Translations under genes and position numbers: made by a program
Source of the DNA: Kitasatospora cineracea
GTDB taxonomy: Bacteria > Actinomycetota > Actinomycetes > Streptomycetales > Streptomycetaceae
Assembly: GCF_003751605.1 (NCBI RefSeq)
Contig: NZ_RJVJ01000002.1
Coordinates: 620,001 to 684,000 of the forward strand
Length of the DNA stretch: 64,000 bases
Reading direction: 5' to 3'
Part shown: one piece after another, positions 42,172 to 50,740 of the stretch
Numbering within the stretch: position 1 is the stretch's first letter
Layout of the letters: every line of letters starts with the position of its first letter
The notes under the pieces: generated by a model
Seen by the model: only the letters and a program-made list of their open reading frames with translations
Databases searched by the model: none
Told to the model about the DNA's origin: nothing

Positions 42172-42252
42172 ATGAACTCCGGCACCTTCCTGGTCTGCCG
42201 CCTGCACGTCGATCTGCGACGCCAGGCGAGCGACATGTGTGCCTGCTGTTGA
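42172..42252 (+). CDS. Cys-rich leader peptide (cysteine attenuator)
   Basis: A 26-codon ORF starting MNSGTFLVCRLHVDL and ending RRQASDMCACC. The core R-x-H-V-D-L-x-R-Q and the terminal Cys cluster match the putative leader peptides found upstream of sulfur-metabolism genes in Actinobacteria. Ribosome stalling at the Cys codons under cysteine shortage would alter expression of the downstream cysteine dioxygenase (known mechanism in mycobacteria, inferred here). There is a 162-base gap to the next ATG. Confidence 0.82.
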   Translation: MNSGTFLVCRLHVDLRRQASDMCACC

Positions 42253-42414
42253 CGCTCTCCGCGTAACCTCCGTGCGTGCCCGGTGAGTTGACCCGGGGCC
42301 CGCACCCCCTCGCGCCACCCTCCCCTTTCCCCCTGCCGTCCCGCGCCCCCACCGCCCGTGCCCCGGCACGCGCACCGGCGCCGGCGGCCGCCCCGGCACA
42401 CCCCGGAGGAACCC

Positions 42415-42936
42415 ATGAGCATCGACCTCGCCACCACCCCGCCAACCGCCGCGACCACCCCGACAGCCACCGCCACCCGCCCCCCGCTCTCCCCGAACGC
42501 GCTGCGCCGGATCGTCCGCGACCTGGCCGAGCGGCCCGAGCGCTGGCTGCACCGGGTGCGGCTGTCCGGGGAGGAGCGCTGGTACGAGCGGCTGGAGCTG
42601 GCGGAGGACTACGAGGTGTGGCTGATCAGCTGGCTGCCGGGGCAGTCCACCGGGTTCCACGACCACGGGGGGTCGCGCGGGGCGTTCACGGTGGCGCTGG
42701 GCGAGTTGGAGGAACTGGCGCTGGCGGGGCCGGAGCACGGGCTGACGGTGCGTAGGCTGGCGTCGGGCAGTGAACGGGCGTTCGGGCCGCAGTACCTGCA
42801 CGACGTGCGCAACACCGCGCAGGGCCCGGCGGTGACGCTGCACGCGTACTCGCCGCCGCTGAGCGGGATGGCGCACTACGAACTGCGGGCCGGCGGCCTG
42901 GTGCGGACCTCCACGGAAGGTGCGGAGCAGTGGTGA
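42415..42936 (+). CDS. Cysteine dioxygenase family protein
   Basis: 173 aa, ATG at 42415 after GGAGGA. The cupin fold has Fe ligands in STGFHDHGGSRGAFTVALGE and a later His in GPQYLHDVRNTAQGPAVTLH, followed by the Tyr in AYSPPLSGM. This type oxidises cysteine to cysteine sulfinate with O2. It is the first gene after the Cys leader, and its 3' end is coupled to a rhodanese gene. The pair fits disposal of excess cysteine sulfur. Confidence 0.92.
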   Translation: MSIDLATTPPTAATTPTATATRPPLSPNALRRIVRDLAERPERWLHRVRLSGEERWYERLELAEDYEVWLISWLPGQSTGFHDHGGSRGAFTVALGELEELALAGPEHGLTVRRLASGSERAFGPQYLHDVRNTAQGPAVTLHAYSPPLSGMAHYELRAGGLVRTSTEGAEQW

Positions 42937-43328
42937 CCACGGTGGACCGGTTGGTGGCGGCGGCCCGGGCGGGCCTGGACCGGCCGGACCCGGCCCGGGC
43001 CTGGGCCGAAGTGACCGCCGGGGCGCGGCTGGTGGACATCCGCCCGGCGGCGCAGCGGGCCCGCGAGGGGGAGATCCCGGGGGCGCTGGTGATCGAGCGG
43101 AACGTGCTGGAGTGGCGGCTGGACCCGACCGGCAGCCACCGGATCCCGGAGGCGGTGGACCACGGGGTGCGGTGGATCGTGGTGTGCTCGGAGGGGTACG
43201 CGTCCTCGCTGGCGGCGGCCTCGCTGCAGGCGCTGGGGCTGCACCGGGCGACCGACCTGGACGGCGGTTTCGTGGCCTGGGCGGCGGCCGGGCTGCCCAC
43301 CCGTTCGGTTGATCAAGGTTTGCGGTGA
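42933..43328 (+). CDS. Rhodanese-domain protein
   Basis: 131 aa from GTG 42933 (GTG 42930 is also possible), overlapping the dioxygenase stop. The rhodanese fold has ARLVDIRPAAQRAREGEIPG, the catalytic loop VVCSEGYASSLAAASLQALG (active Cys in CSEGYAS) and LDGGFVAWAAAGLP. It probably handles sulfane sulfur produced alongside cysteine oxidation. Confidence 0.92.
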   Translation: MTTVDRLVAAARAGLDRPDPARAWAEVTAGARLVDIRPAAQRAREGEIPGALVIERNVLEWRLDPTGSHRIPEAVDHGVRWIVVCSEGYASSLAAASLQALGLHRATDLDGGFVAWAAAGLPTRSVDQGLR

Positions 43329-43378
43329 TCCCTCCGAGGGAAGCCGGACAAGCGACGCATTCAGACCACTGTTCGATA

Positions 43379-43408
43379 ACTGCGCCCGCCCCGAGCGGCG
43401 GGCGCAGT
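43379..43408 (+). terminator. Hairpin between rhodanese gene and OpuC operon
   Basis: ACTGCGCCCGCC and GGCGGGCGCAGT form a perfect 12-bp stem around CCGAGC, 50 bases after the rhodanese stop. Confidence 0.8.
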
Positions 43409-43458
43409 GCCGTTCCGGCCGATCCAGCCGATCCGGCCGACCCTCCGAGGACCCTTCC

Positions 43459-44571
43459 GTGATCAGATTCGAGGGCGCCGCCAAGCGCCACCCCGACGGC
43501 ACGGTCGCCGTCCGCGGCCTGGAACTGGACGTTCCGGCGGGCCGGACCACCGTGCTGGTCGGGCCGTCCGGCTGCGGCAAGACCACCATCCTGCGGATGG
43601 TCAACCGGATGGTGGTGCCCACCGCCGGCCGGGTGCTGCTGGACGGGGCCGACGTGGCGGGGCTGCCCGCGGCCGGGCTGCGGCGCGGCATCGGGTACGT
43701 GATCCAGCAGGCGGGGCTGTTCCCGCACCGCCGGGTGATCGACAACGTGGCGACGGTGCCCCGGCTGCTCGGCTGGGACCGCAAGCGGGCCCGGGCCCGG
43801 GCCGCCGAACTGCTGGAGCTGGTCGGCCTGCCGCCGGAGACCGCCCGCCGGTACCCGGCGCAGCTCTCCGGCGGCCAGCAGCAACGGGTGGGCGTGGCAA
43901 GGGCGTTGGCGGCGGACCCGCCGGTGCTGCTGATGGACGAGCCGTTCAGCGCGGTCGACCCGCTGGTGCGCGCCGGGCTCCAGGAGGAACTGCTGCGGCT
44001 GCAGGCCGAGTTGGGCAAGACGGTGCTGTTCGTGACGCACGACATCGAGGAGGCGGTCCGGCTCGGCGACCGGGTGGTGGTGCTCCGCGAGCACGGCGAG
44101 ATCGCCCAACTCGCGGACCCGCACACCCTGTTGACCGCCCCGGCGGACCCCGGTGTGGCGGCCTTCCTGGGTCGCGACCGCGGCCTGCGCGGGCTGGGCC
44201 TGCGCCCGGCCGGCGCCGTCCCGCTCGAACCGCTCGGACCGCTCGGACCCTCGCACGACGGATGGCAGTTGGCGCTCGACCCGGAGGGCCGACCGGAGCA
44301 CTGGGTGCGCGGCGCCGAGCGCCACCCGGCCCCGGTGTTCGCCCCGTCCCGGGACTCGCTGCGCTCCGCGCTGGACGCGGCCCTGCTCGCCCCGTCCGGC
44401 CTGGCCGTCGCGGTGGACGACGCGGGCCGCGCGGTCGGCACCGCGAGCCGCGCCGCCGTCGTCGAGGCACTGGCCCGGTCCCAGCAGACCGGCACGGCCT
44501 CGAAGTCCCCGAAGCCCCCGGAGTCCCCGGAGACCCCCGACGCCGAGCAGGTGCCGCATGCTGGACGGTGA
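43459..44571 (+). CDS. Osmoprotectant ABC transporter, ATP-binding protein (OpuCA-like)
   Basis: 370 aa from GTG 43459. Walker A is VGPSGCGKTTILRMVNRMVV, signature QLSGGQQQRVGVARALAADP, Walker B VLLMDEPFSAVDPLVRAGLQ and H-loop LFVTHDIEEAVRLGD. The VNRMV and SAVDP variants are typical of the glycine betaine/choline (ProV/OpuCA) group. The C-terminal 100 aa are degenerate relative to CBS domains (HWVRGAERHPAPVFAPSRDS). First gene of a four-gene operon. Confidence 0.92.
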   Translation: MIRFEGAAKRHPDGTVAVRGLELDVPAGRTTVLVGPSGCGKTTILRMVNRMVVPTAGRVLLDGADVAGLPAAGLRRGIGYVIQQAGLFPHRRVIDNVATVPRLLGWDRKRARARAAELLELVGLPPETARRYPAQLSGGQQQRVGVARALAADPPVLLMDEPFSAVDPLVRAGLQEELLRLQAELGKTVLFVTHDIEEAVRLGDRVVVLREHGEIAQLADPHTLLTAPADPGVAAFLGRDRGLRGLGLRPAGAVPLEPLGPLGPSHDGWQLALDPEGRPEHWVRGAERHPAPVFAPSRDSLRSALDAALLAPSGLAVAVDDAGRAVGTASRAAVVEALARSQQTGTASKSPKPPESPETPDAEQVPHAGR

Positions 44572-45220
44572 GCCGCTGATCCGCTGGCGCTGGCTCGGCG
44601 ACCACCTCGGCTACCTGGGCGACCTGACGGCCGACCACGCGGTGATCGCCCTGGTGCCGGTGCTGCTGGCGCTGCTGCTGGCGGTGCCGCTGGGCCTGGC
44701 CTGCGCGCGCTTCCCGCGGCTGTACCAGCCGCTGGCGGCGGTGTTCAACGTGGTGTACGCGCTGCCCTCGCTGGCGGTGTTCGTGGTGCTGATCCCGTAC
44801 ACGGGGCTGGCCACCCGGGAGACCGTGATGGTGCCGCTGACCTGCTACGCGCTGGCGGTGCTGCTGCCGACCGCGGTGGACGGGCTGCGGGCGGTGCCGG
44901 AGCCGGTGCGGCAGGCGGCCACCGCGATGGGCTACGGCCCGTGGCGGCGGCTGGCGGCGGTCGAACTCCCGGCGTCCGTGCCGTACTTGATCGGGGGGCT
45001 GCGGGTGGCCGCGGTGTCCTCGATCTCGCTGGCGGCGGTGGGGGCGCTGGTCGGCCGGGGCGGGCTGGGCTACCTGTTCGTGGACGGCTTCCAGCGGACC
45101 TTCCCGACGCCGATCCTGGCCGGGATCGTGCTGGTGGCGCTGCTGGCGCTGGCCGCCGACCTGCTGCTGCTGGCGGCCCGCCGGGTGCTGGCGCCGTGGT
45201 CGCGGGGGGTGGCGCGGTGA
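44558..45220 (+). CDS. Osmoprotectant ABC transporter permease (OpuCB-like)
   Basis: 220 aa, ATG at 44558 inside the end of the ATPase gene. It has about five to six membrane spans and the EAA-type coupling loop RQAATAMGYGPWRRLAAVEL PASVPYLIGG. It also carries the family block NVVYALPSLAVFVVLIPYTG. It pairs with the next permease. Confidence 0.92.
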   Translation: MLDGEPLIRWRWLGDHLGYLGDLTADHAVIALVPVLLALLLAVPLGLACARFPRLYQPLAAVFNVVYALPSLAVFVVLIPYTGLATRETVMVPLTCYALAVLLPTAVDGLRAVPEPVRQAATAMGYGPWRRLAAVELPASVPYLIGGLRVAAVSSISLAAVGALVGRGGLGYLFVDGFQRTFPTPILAGIVLVALLALAADLLLLAARRVLAPWSRGVAR

Positions 45221-45999
45221 ACTGGCTGGGCTGGCTGCACGACTTCTTCGCCGATCCGGCGCACCGCTCCGGGCCGGACTCGATCGTCCACCGGGTGCTG
45301 GAGCACCTGGCGTTCTCCGCCGAGGCGCTCGGCCTGGCCGCGCTGGTGGCGCTGCCGCTGGGCCTGCTGATCGGCTACTCGGGGCGCGGGCTGTTCCTGG
45401 TGACGGCGCTGGCCGGCGTGGCGCGCGCCCTGCCGACCCTGGGCCTGGTGACGCTGGCGGTGCTGCTGGCGGGCGTCGGCGAGACGGCGGTGCTGCTGCC
45501 GCTGACCGCGCTGGCCGCGCCGCCGATGCTGGTGGCCGCCGCCGAGGGGGTGCGCGGCACCGACCCGGACGTCCGGGACGCGGCCCGCGGCATCGGCCTG
45601 ACCCACCCGCAGACGCTGCTGCGGGTGTGCGTGCCGGCCGCCGCGCCGACCCTGCTGGCGGGGGTGCGGACGGCGTCGGTGCAGGTGATCGCCACCGCCA
45701 CGGTCGCCGCGTACGTCGGCCTCGGCGGGCTGGGCCGGTACGTGATCGACGGGCTGGCCACCCGGAACTACCCGACCACGGTCGGCGGCGCCCTGCTGGT
45801 GGTGCTGCTGGCGGTGGCCGTCCAACTGCTGTTCGCCCTGTTCGTCCGGCTCGCGTCGCCGCCCGGCGCGCGGCCGGTCCGTGCCGTCCGCAGTGCCCGT
45901 GCCGCCGGTTCCGCCGGTGGCGGGGGCGCGTCCGCGGGCGGCTCCGCTCCCGACGACGATCCCGCGGGCTCCCCCGCTCTCGTGAAGGAATCCCCATGA
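45217..45999 (+). CDS. Osmoprotectant ABC transporter permease (OpuCD-like)
   Basis: 260 aa from GTG 45217 (GTGA overlap). Membrane spans include AEALGLAALVALPLGLLIGY and LPTLGLVTLAVLLAGVGETA. The EAA loop is RDAARGIGLTHPQTLLRVCV PAAAP. An unusual Ala/Gly/Ser-rich tail of about 45 aa follows the last span and overlaps the next gene. Confidence 0.92.
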   Translation: MNWLGWLHDFFADPAHRSGPDSIVHRVLEHLAFSAEALGLAALVALPLGLLIGYSGRGLFLVTALAGVARALPTLGLVTLAVLLAGVGETAVLLPLTALAAPPMLVAAAEGVRGTDPDVRDAARGIGLTHPQTLLRVCVPAAAPTLLAGVRTASVQVIATATVAAYVGLGGLGRYVIDGLATRNYPTTVGGALLVVLLAVAVQLLFALFVRLASPPGARPVRAVRSARAAGSAGGGGASAGGSAPDDDPAGSPALVKESP

Positions 46000-46922
46000 C
46001 GACCCGTCCGGTCCGAACCGCCCTCGCCGTCCTCCTGCTGGCGGGCGCGGCGGCCTGCTCCTCCTCCGGCGGCGGCGACCCGCTGGCCGCGAAGTCCTCC
46101 GGCCCGGCGGCGTCCGCCCCGGCCGGGGGCTCCGGGAAGACCGTGGTGGTCGGCTCGGCGAACTTCCCGGAGAACGTGCTGCTCGCCTCGATCTACTCGC
46201 AGGCCCTGAAGGCCAAGGGCGTGCCGGTGGAGGAGAAGTTCAACATCGGCAGCCGCGAACTGCTGTACGGGCAGCTGCAGTCGGGTGCGCTGACGGTGCT
46301 GCCGGAGTACAACGGCGCGCTGCTGGGCTACCTGGACGCCAAGTCGACCGCCACCGGCGAGGACGCGGTGAACACCGAGCTGAAGGCCAAGCTGCCGGCC
46401 GGGCTGGCGATCCTGGACTCCTCGGCCGCCGAGGACAAGGACTCGCTGACGGTCACCCAGGAGACCGCCGACAAGCTGGGCGTGAAGTCGATAGCCGACC
46501 TGGCGGGCAAGGCGCAGGACCTGGTGGTCGGCGGCCCGCCGGAGTTCAAGTCCCGCCGCGAGCAGCAGTTCAAGGACGCCTACGGGCTGACCTTCAAGGA
46601 GTGGAAGCCGACCGGCGACACCACCGCCAACGCGCTGAAGGACGGCACCGTCCAGGTCGGCAACGTGTTCACCACCGACCCGAAGCTGGTCCAGCTGAAG
46701 CTGGTGTCGCTGGCCGACCCGAAGAACGTGTTCAGCGCGCAGAACGTCACCCCGCTGGTGAACCGGGCCGGTCTGGACGCCACCGGGACGGCCGCGCTGA
46801 ACGCGGTCTCGGCGAAGCTCGACACGGCCGGGCTGACCGCGCTGATGAAGCGCGTCGCGGTCGACAAGGAGGACCCGTCGGCGGTCGCCGCGGACTGGCT
46901 GAAGAGCAGCGGTCTGAACTGA
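45996..46922 (+). CDS. Glycine betaine/choline-binding lipoprotein (OpuCC/OsmF-like)
   Basis: 308 aa, ATG at 45996 overlapping the previous stop. The lipoprotein signal ends LLLAGAAACSSS. The mature protein starts TVVVGSANFPENVLLASIYS and has the family blocks LQSGALTVLPEYNGALLGYL and VVGGPPEFKSRREQQFKDAY, ending LMKRVAVDKEDPSAVAADWL. It supplies quaternary-ammonium solutes to the permeases during osmotic stress. Last gene of the operon. Confidence 0.93.
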   Translation: MTTRPVRTALAVLLLAGAAACSSSGGGDPLAAKSSGPAASAPAGGSGKTVVVGSANFPENVLLASIYSQALKAKGVPVEEKFNIGSRELLYGQLQSGALTVLPEYNGALLGYLDAKSTATGEDAVNTELKAKLPAGLAILDSSAAEDKDSLTVTQETADKLGVKSIADLAGKAQDLVVGGPPEFKSRREQQFKDAYGLTFKEWKPTGDTTANALKDGTVQVGNVFTTDPKLVQLKLVSLADPKNVFSAQNVTPLVNRAGLDATGTAALNAVSAKLDTAGLTALMKRVAVDKEDPSAVAADWLKSSGLN

Positions 46923-46933
46923 CCCGTGCCGCC

Positions 46934-46972
46934 CGTCGGCCCCGCACCGAGCATTCGGGTGCGGGGCCGACG
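46934..46972 (+). terminator. Hairpin terminator of the OpuC-type operon
   Basis: CGTCGGCCCCGCACC and its complement form a 15-bp perfect stem (arms 46934-46948 and 46958-46972), 12 bases after the stop. Confidence 0.88.
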
Positions 46973-47055
46973 GCACGTCAAGGCCCTGATGTACAAGGCT
47001 TGGCAAAGCTCTCCGGGCCTGCTCCGACCAGTGCTCCGGTGAACTGTAAAGAGTC

Positions 47056-47082
47056 TTGACAGACGCAGTGGTCCAGACCAAC
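47056..47082 (+). promoter_or_regulatory. Chitinase promoter with DasR-like (dre) operator
   Basis: TTGACA (47056-47061) is a good -35. AGTGGTCCAGACCAAC (47067-47082) matches the dre consensus ACTGGTCTAGACCAGT at 12 of 16 positions, by my recollection of that consensus. The site would lie between -35 and -10, so DasR would repress until glucosamine phosphates accumulate. The rest of the 330-bp region 46923-47252 shows no gene. Confidence 0.75.
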
Positions 47083-47252
47083 CATGAGTCCGCTGTACTT
47101 CCCGACCGGAACGCATCGTGGGGGTGTGACCACCGGCCGGGGCAAGCAGTACTGCCCCGCACCACCCCGGCACTCCCTGTACCAGGCCAGACCCACGCCC
47201 CGTGCCCGAACACCGGCACGCGGGCCCTCCTCCCATGCCTGATGGAGACTCG

Positions 47253-49295
47253 ATGCGCCTTCACCGACCACTCCAAGCGCTGCTCGCCACCGGCGCGATG
47301 GCGGCCGCCTCGCTGGGGCTGATCTCCGCCCCCGCGCAGGCCGCCACCCCGCTGCCGCAGCACGTCTTCGCCCCGTACTTCGAGGCGTGGACCGGCGACA
47401 ACCCGGCCACCCTGGCCGCCCAGTCCGGCGCCAAGAACCTGACCATGGCGTTCCTGCAGGCCGCCACCAAGGGCTCCTGCACCGCGCTGTGGAACGGCGA
47501 CACCTCGATGCCGGTGTCCAACTCGGTCTTCGGCGCCGACATCGCCACCATCCGCGCCAACGGCGGCGACGTGATCCCGTCCTTCGGCGGCTACACCGCC
47601 GACAACACCGGCACCGAGATCGCCGACTCCTGCACGGACGTCAACCAGATCGCCGCCGCGTTCGAGAACGTCATCACCACCTACGACGTCTCCCGGATCG
47701 ACCTGGACATCGAGGACAACTCGCTGACCAACACGGCCGGCATCGACCGCCGCAACAAGGCGATCAAGATCGTCGAGGACTGGGCCGCCGCCAACGGCCG
47801 CAGCATCCAGTTCAGCTACACCCTGCCGACCACCACCAGCGGCCTGGCCTCCAGCGGCCTCGCGGTGCTGAAGAACGCGGTCAGCAACAACGCGCGGATC
47901 GACGTCGTCAACATGATGACGTTCGACTACTACGACGGCGCCTCGCACGACATGGCCGCGGACACCCAGACCTCCGCGCAGGGCCTGTACAACCAGCTGG
48001 CCAAGCTGTACCCGACGAAGACCGCCGCCCAGCTGTGGGGCTCGATCGGCATCATCGAGATGCTCGGCATCGACGACTACGGCCCGGCCGAGACCTTCAC
48101 CGTCGCCAACGCCACCACGGTCTACAACTGGGCCGTCGCCAAGGGCATCAACACCCTGTCCTTCTGGGCGCTGCAGCGCGACAACGGCGGCTGCGTGGGC
48201 ACCGCGGGCTCGGACAGCTGCTCCGGCATCGCGCAGGGCACCTGGGACTTCAGCCACATCTTCTCGAAGTTCACCAGCTCCTCCGTCCCGGCCAACGACT
48301 TCTCGGTGTCGCTGAGCCCGGCCACCGGCTCGGTCACCGCCGGCGCGTCCACCTCGGCGACCGTCAACACCGCGGTCACCTCCGGCTCGGCGCAGAGCGT
48401 CAACCTGTCGGTCACCGGCGCCCCGGCGGGCGTCACCGCCTCGCTGAGCGCCTCCACCGTCACCGCGGGCGGCTCCGCCACCCTGAACGTGTCCACCGCC
48501 GCGGGCGTCGCCAACGGCAGCTACCCGCTGACCGTGACCGGCACCGGCGCGAGCGGCACCCACTCGGCGACCTACACCCTGACCGTCACCGGCGGCACCA
48601 CCGCCTCCGACTTCTCGGTCGCCCTGGCGCCCGCCTCGGGCTCGGTCCAGGCCGGCTCGGCCGCCTCCAGCACCGTGAACACCGCGGTCACCTCCGGCAC
48701 CGCCGCGACCGTCAACCTGACCGTCTCCGGCGCCCCGGCGGGCGTCACCGCCTCGCTGAGCGCCTCCAGCGTCACCGCGGGCGGCTCCGCCACCCTGAAC
48801 GTCGCCACCACCGCCGCCGCGGCCCCGGGCACCTACACCCTGACCGTCACCGGCACCGGCGCGGGCAAGACCCACACCGCCACCTACGCGCTGACCGTCA
48901 CCGGCACCACCCCGACCGGCGGCCTGGTCAACGGCGGCCTCGAGGGCGGCCTCGCCCCGTGGACCTGCCAGAGCGGCGGCGGCGTGGTCTCCACCCCGGT
49001 GCACGGCGGCTCCAAGGCCCTGCAGGCGGCGCCCACCGCCGGCACCACCGGTGAGTGCGACCAGACCGTCACCCTGGCCCCGAACCACGCGTACACCCTG
49101 ACCGCCTGGGTCCAGGGCCCGTACTCGTACGTCGGCGTCAGCGGCGGCGCCACCGCCTCCACCTGGGCCAACGGCTCCTCCTGGACCAAGGTGACCGTCC
49201 CGTTCACCACCGGCGCCAACGGCACCGTCACGGTCTACCTGCACGGCTGGTACGGCCAGGGCTCGGTCTACGGCGACGACTTCTCGATCGCCTGA
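47253..49295 (+). CDS. Secreted GH18 chitinase with two Ig-like repeats and a C-terminal carbohydrate-binding module
   Basis: 680 aa, ATG at 47253. The signal peptide (MRLHRPLQALLATGAMAAAS) is cleaved after SAPAQAA. The GH18 barrel covers about 35-340: substrate strand VIPSFGGYTADN, catalytic strand RIDLDIED (acid E154; the first Asp of DxxDxDxE is Ser), then VVNMMTFDYYDGA and NTLSFWALQRDNGG. Two near-identical repeats follow at about 348-450 and 452-550 (NDFSVSLSPATGSVTAG; SDFSVALAPASGSVQAG). They share GAPAGVTASLSAS and resemble Ig/BACON-like modules. Residues 555-680 form a beta-rich CBM-like domain (VNGGLEGGLAPWTCQSGGGV; VYLHGWYGQGSVYGDDFSIA). It degrades chitin outside the cell. Confidence 0.92.
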   Translation: MRLHRPLQALLATGAMAAASLGLISAPAQAATPLPQHVFAPYFEAWTGDNPATLAAQSGAKNLTMAFLQAATKGSCTALWNGDTSMPVSNSVFGADIATIRANGGDVIPSFGGYTADNTGTEIADSCTDVNQIAAAFENVITTYDVSRIDLDIEDNSLTNTAGIDRRNKAIKIVEDWAAANGRSIQFSYTLPTTTSGLASSGLAVLKNAVSNNARIDVVNMMTFDYYDGASHDMAADTQTSAQGLYNQLAKLYPTKTAAQLWGSIGIIEMLGIDDYGPAETFTVANATTVYNWAVAKGINTLSFWALQRDNGGCVGTAGSDSCSGIAQGTWDFSHIFSKFTSSSVPANDFSVSLSPATGSVTAGASTSATVNTAVTSGSAQSVNLSVTGAPAGVTASLSASTVTAGGSATLNVSTAAGVANGSYPLTVTGTGASGTHSATYTLTVTGGTTASDFSVALAPASGSVQAGSAASSTVNTAVTSGTAATVNLTVSGAPAGVTASLSASSVTAGGSATLNVATTAAAAPGTYTLTVTGTGAGKTHTATYALTVTGTTPTGGLVNGGLEGGLAPWTCQSGGGVVSTPVHGGSKALQAAPTAGTTGECDQTVTLAPNHAYTLTAWVQGPYSYVGVSGGATASTWANGSSWTKVTVPFTTGANGTVTVYLHGWYGQGSVYGDDFSIA

Positions 49296-49313
49296 CACCC
49301 CCCGCTTCACGAA

Positions 49314-49353
49314 CCGGGCCCGGCCGGTGGCACCCGCCACCGGCCGGGCCCGG
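49314..49353. terminator. Bidirectional hairpin between chitinase and MFS genes
   Basis: An 18-bp perfect stem (49314-49331 with 49336-49353) around a 4-base loop lies 18 bases beyond the chitinase stop and 26 bases from the convergent MFS stop. Confidence 0.9.
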
Positions 49354-49379
49354 CCGTTCCCTGCCCCGCCCCCGCGGTC

Positions 49380-50651
49380 TCAGCGCCCCCGGCACAGCGG
49401 CAGGAAGGACCCCAGCGCCAGCAGCGCGCAGCCCAGCACCACCGCGCCGAGCACCGTCGCGGACGGGTGCCCGCCCAGGCTGCTGAGCGGGGCGACCACC
49501 GCGCCGCACAGGTAGGTGCCGGTGCCCAGCAGCGCGGACGCCGACCCGGCGGCGTGCGGGGCCATGGTCAGCGCCTGCCCGTTGGCGTTCGGCAGGATGA
49601 CGCCCATCGCGCCCATCAGCACCGTCAGCGCGGGCCACACCCCGGCCAGCCCGGTGTCCCACACCGTGGTGCACAGCACCACCGCGGCCCCGGCCAGCGC
49701 CGCCGCGCCCAGGCCGCAGACCAGCAGCGTCCGCTCCGAGTAGCGCTGCACCAGGAACCGCCCGTTGAACTGGGTGACGGCCAGCAGCGAGACCGAGTTG
49801 ACCGCGAACACCAGGCTGTAGGTCTGCGGGGTGATCCGGTACACCTCCTGCAGCACCACCGAGGAGCCGCCGACGTACGCGAACAGCGCGCCGAACGCGA
49901 AGGTGCTGACCAGCAGGTAGCCGAGGAACACCCGGTCGCGCAGCAGCCCGCCGATCGCCCGGACCGTGGTACCCAGGCCGCCGCCGTGCCGCCGCTCCGG
50001 CGGCAGCGTCTCCCCGATGCCGAACCCGCAGGCCACGGTGAGCACCGCGCCCAGCAGCGCCAGCGCGACGAAGGTCCCGCGCCAGTCGGTGACGTGCAGC
50101 AACTGGGCGCCGGCCAGCGGCGCGACGATCGGGGCCAGGCCGGAGATCAGGCCCATGGTCGCCAGGAACCGGATCATCGCGGTCCCCTCCAACCGGTCCC
50201 GGACGGTCGCCCGGGCGATCACCAGCGCGGCCGAGCCCGCCGCGCCCTGCACCACCCGGCCCGCCACCAGCAGCGGCATCGAGTCGGCGAACGCGCACAG
50301 CAGGCTGGCGGCGGTGAACGCGGCCAGGCCAGCCAACATCGGGCGGCGGCGGCCGATCCGGTCGCTGAGCGGGCCGAACAGCAGCTGGCCGACCACCATG
50401 CCGAGCAGCGAACCGGTCAGGGTGAGCTGGGCGGCCGCGGCGGTGGAGCCCAGGTCCGCGGTCAGGTCGGGCAGCGCGGGCAGGTACAGGTCGGTGGTGA
50501 ACGGCCCGAGCGCGACCAGGCAGCCCAGGGTGATCACGGTGGCGGTGGCGAACGGGGCGCCCTGCGGGGTCCGCGCGGCCCCCTCCGCCGGACGGAGCGG
50601 GACGTCGGGTGCGCTCTGGTCGCCGTCGGGGTCGACGGTCGGGCCTGGCAT
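49380..50651 (-). CDS. Bcr/CflA-family drug resistance MFS transporter
   Basis: 423 aa. ATG 50651 is chosen because AGGAG lies just upstream; GTG 50663 is the alternative. Twelve spans are present. TM1 and its loop contain the group motif TTDLYLPALPDLTADLG. Loop 2-3 has LFGPLSDRIGRRRPMLAG. Other parts are LVAGRVVQGAAGSAALVIAR and ALTMAPHAAGSASALLGTGT. A polar N-terminal extension of about 35 aa precedes TM1. Likely a proton-driven drug exporter. Confidence 0.93.
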   Translation of the reverse strand: MPGPTVDPDGDQSAPDVPLRPAEGAARTPQGAPFATATVITLGCLVALGPFTTDLYLPALPDLTADLGSTAAAAQLTLTGSLLGMVVGQLLFGPLSDRIGRRRPMLAGLAAFTAASLLCAFADSMPLLVAGRVVQGAAGSAALVIARATVRDRLEGTAMIRFLATMGLISGLAPIVAPLAGAQLLHVTDWRGTFVALALLGAVLTVACGFGIGETLPPERRHGGGLGTTVRAIGGLLRDRVFLGYLLVSTFAFGALFAYVGGSSVVLQEVYRITPQTYSLVFAVNSVSLLAVTQFNGRFLVQRYSERTLLVCGLGAAALAGAAVVLCTTVWDTGLAGVWPALTVLMGAMGVILPNANGQALTMAPHAAGSASALLGTGTYLCGAVVAPLSSLGGHPSATVLGAVVLGCALLALGSFLPLCRGR

Positions 50652-50740
50652 GGGGCTCCTCACGGATAGCGGGGTGTGCGCACCGTCCTATCCCATCCGC
50701 CCGCCCCCGGGGAAGCCGACCCCCGCCCGGGGCGTCCCCG

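Noticed and set aside
43459-46922. Methionine/cysteine ABC transporter, because of the neighbouring Cys-leader operon
   Set aside because: The ATPase motifs, the two permeases and the OpuCC/OsmF-type binding protein fit osmoprotectant uptake, and a terminator separates the units.
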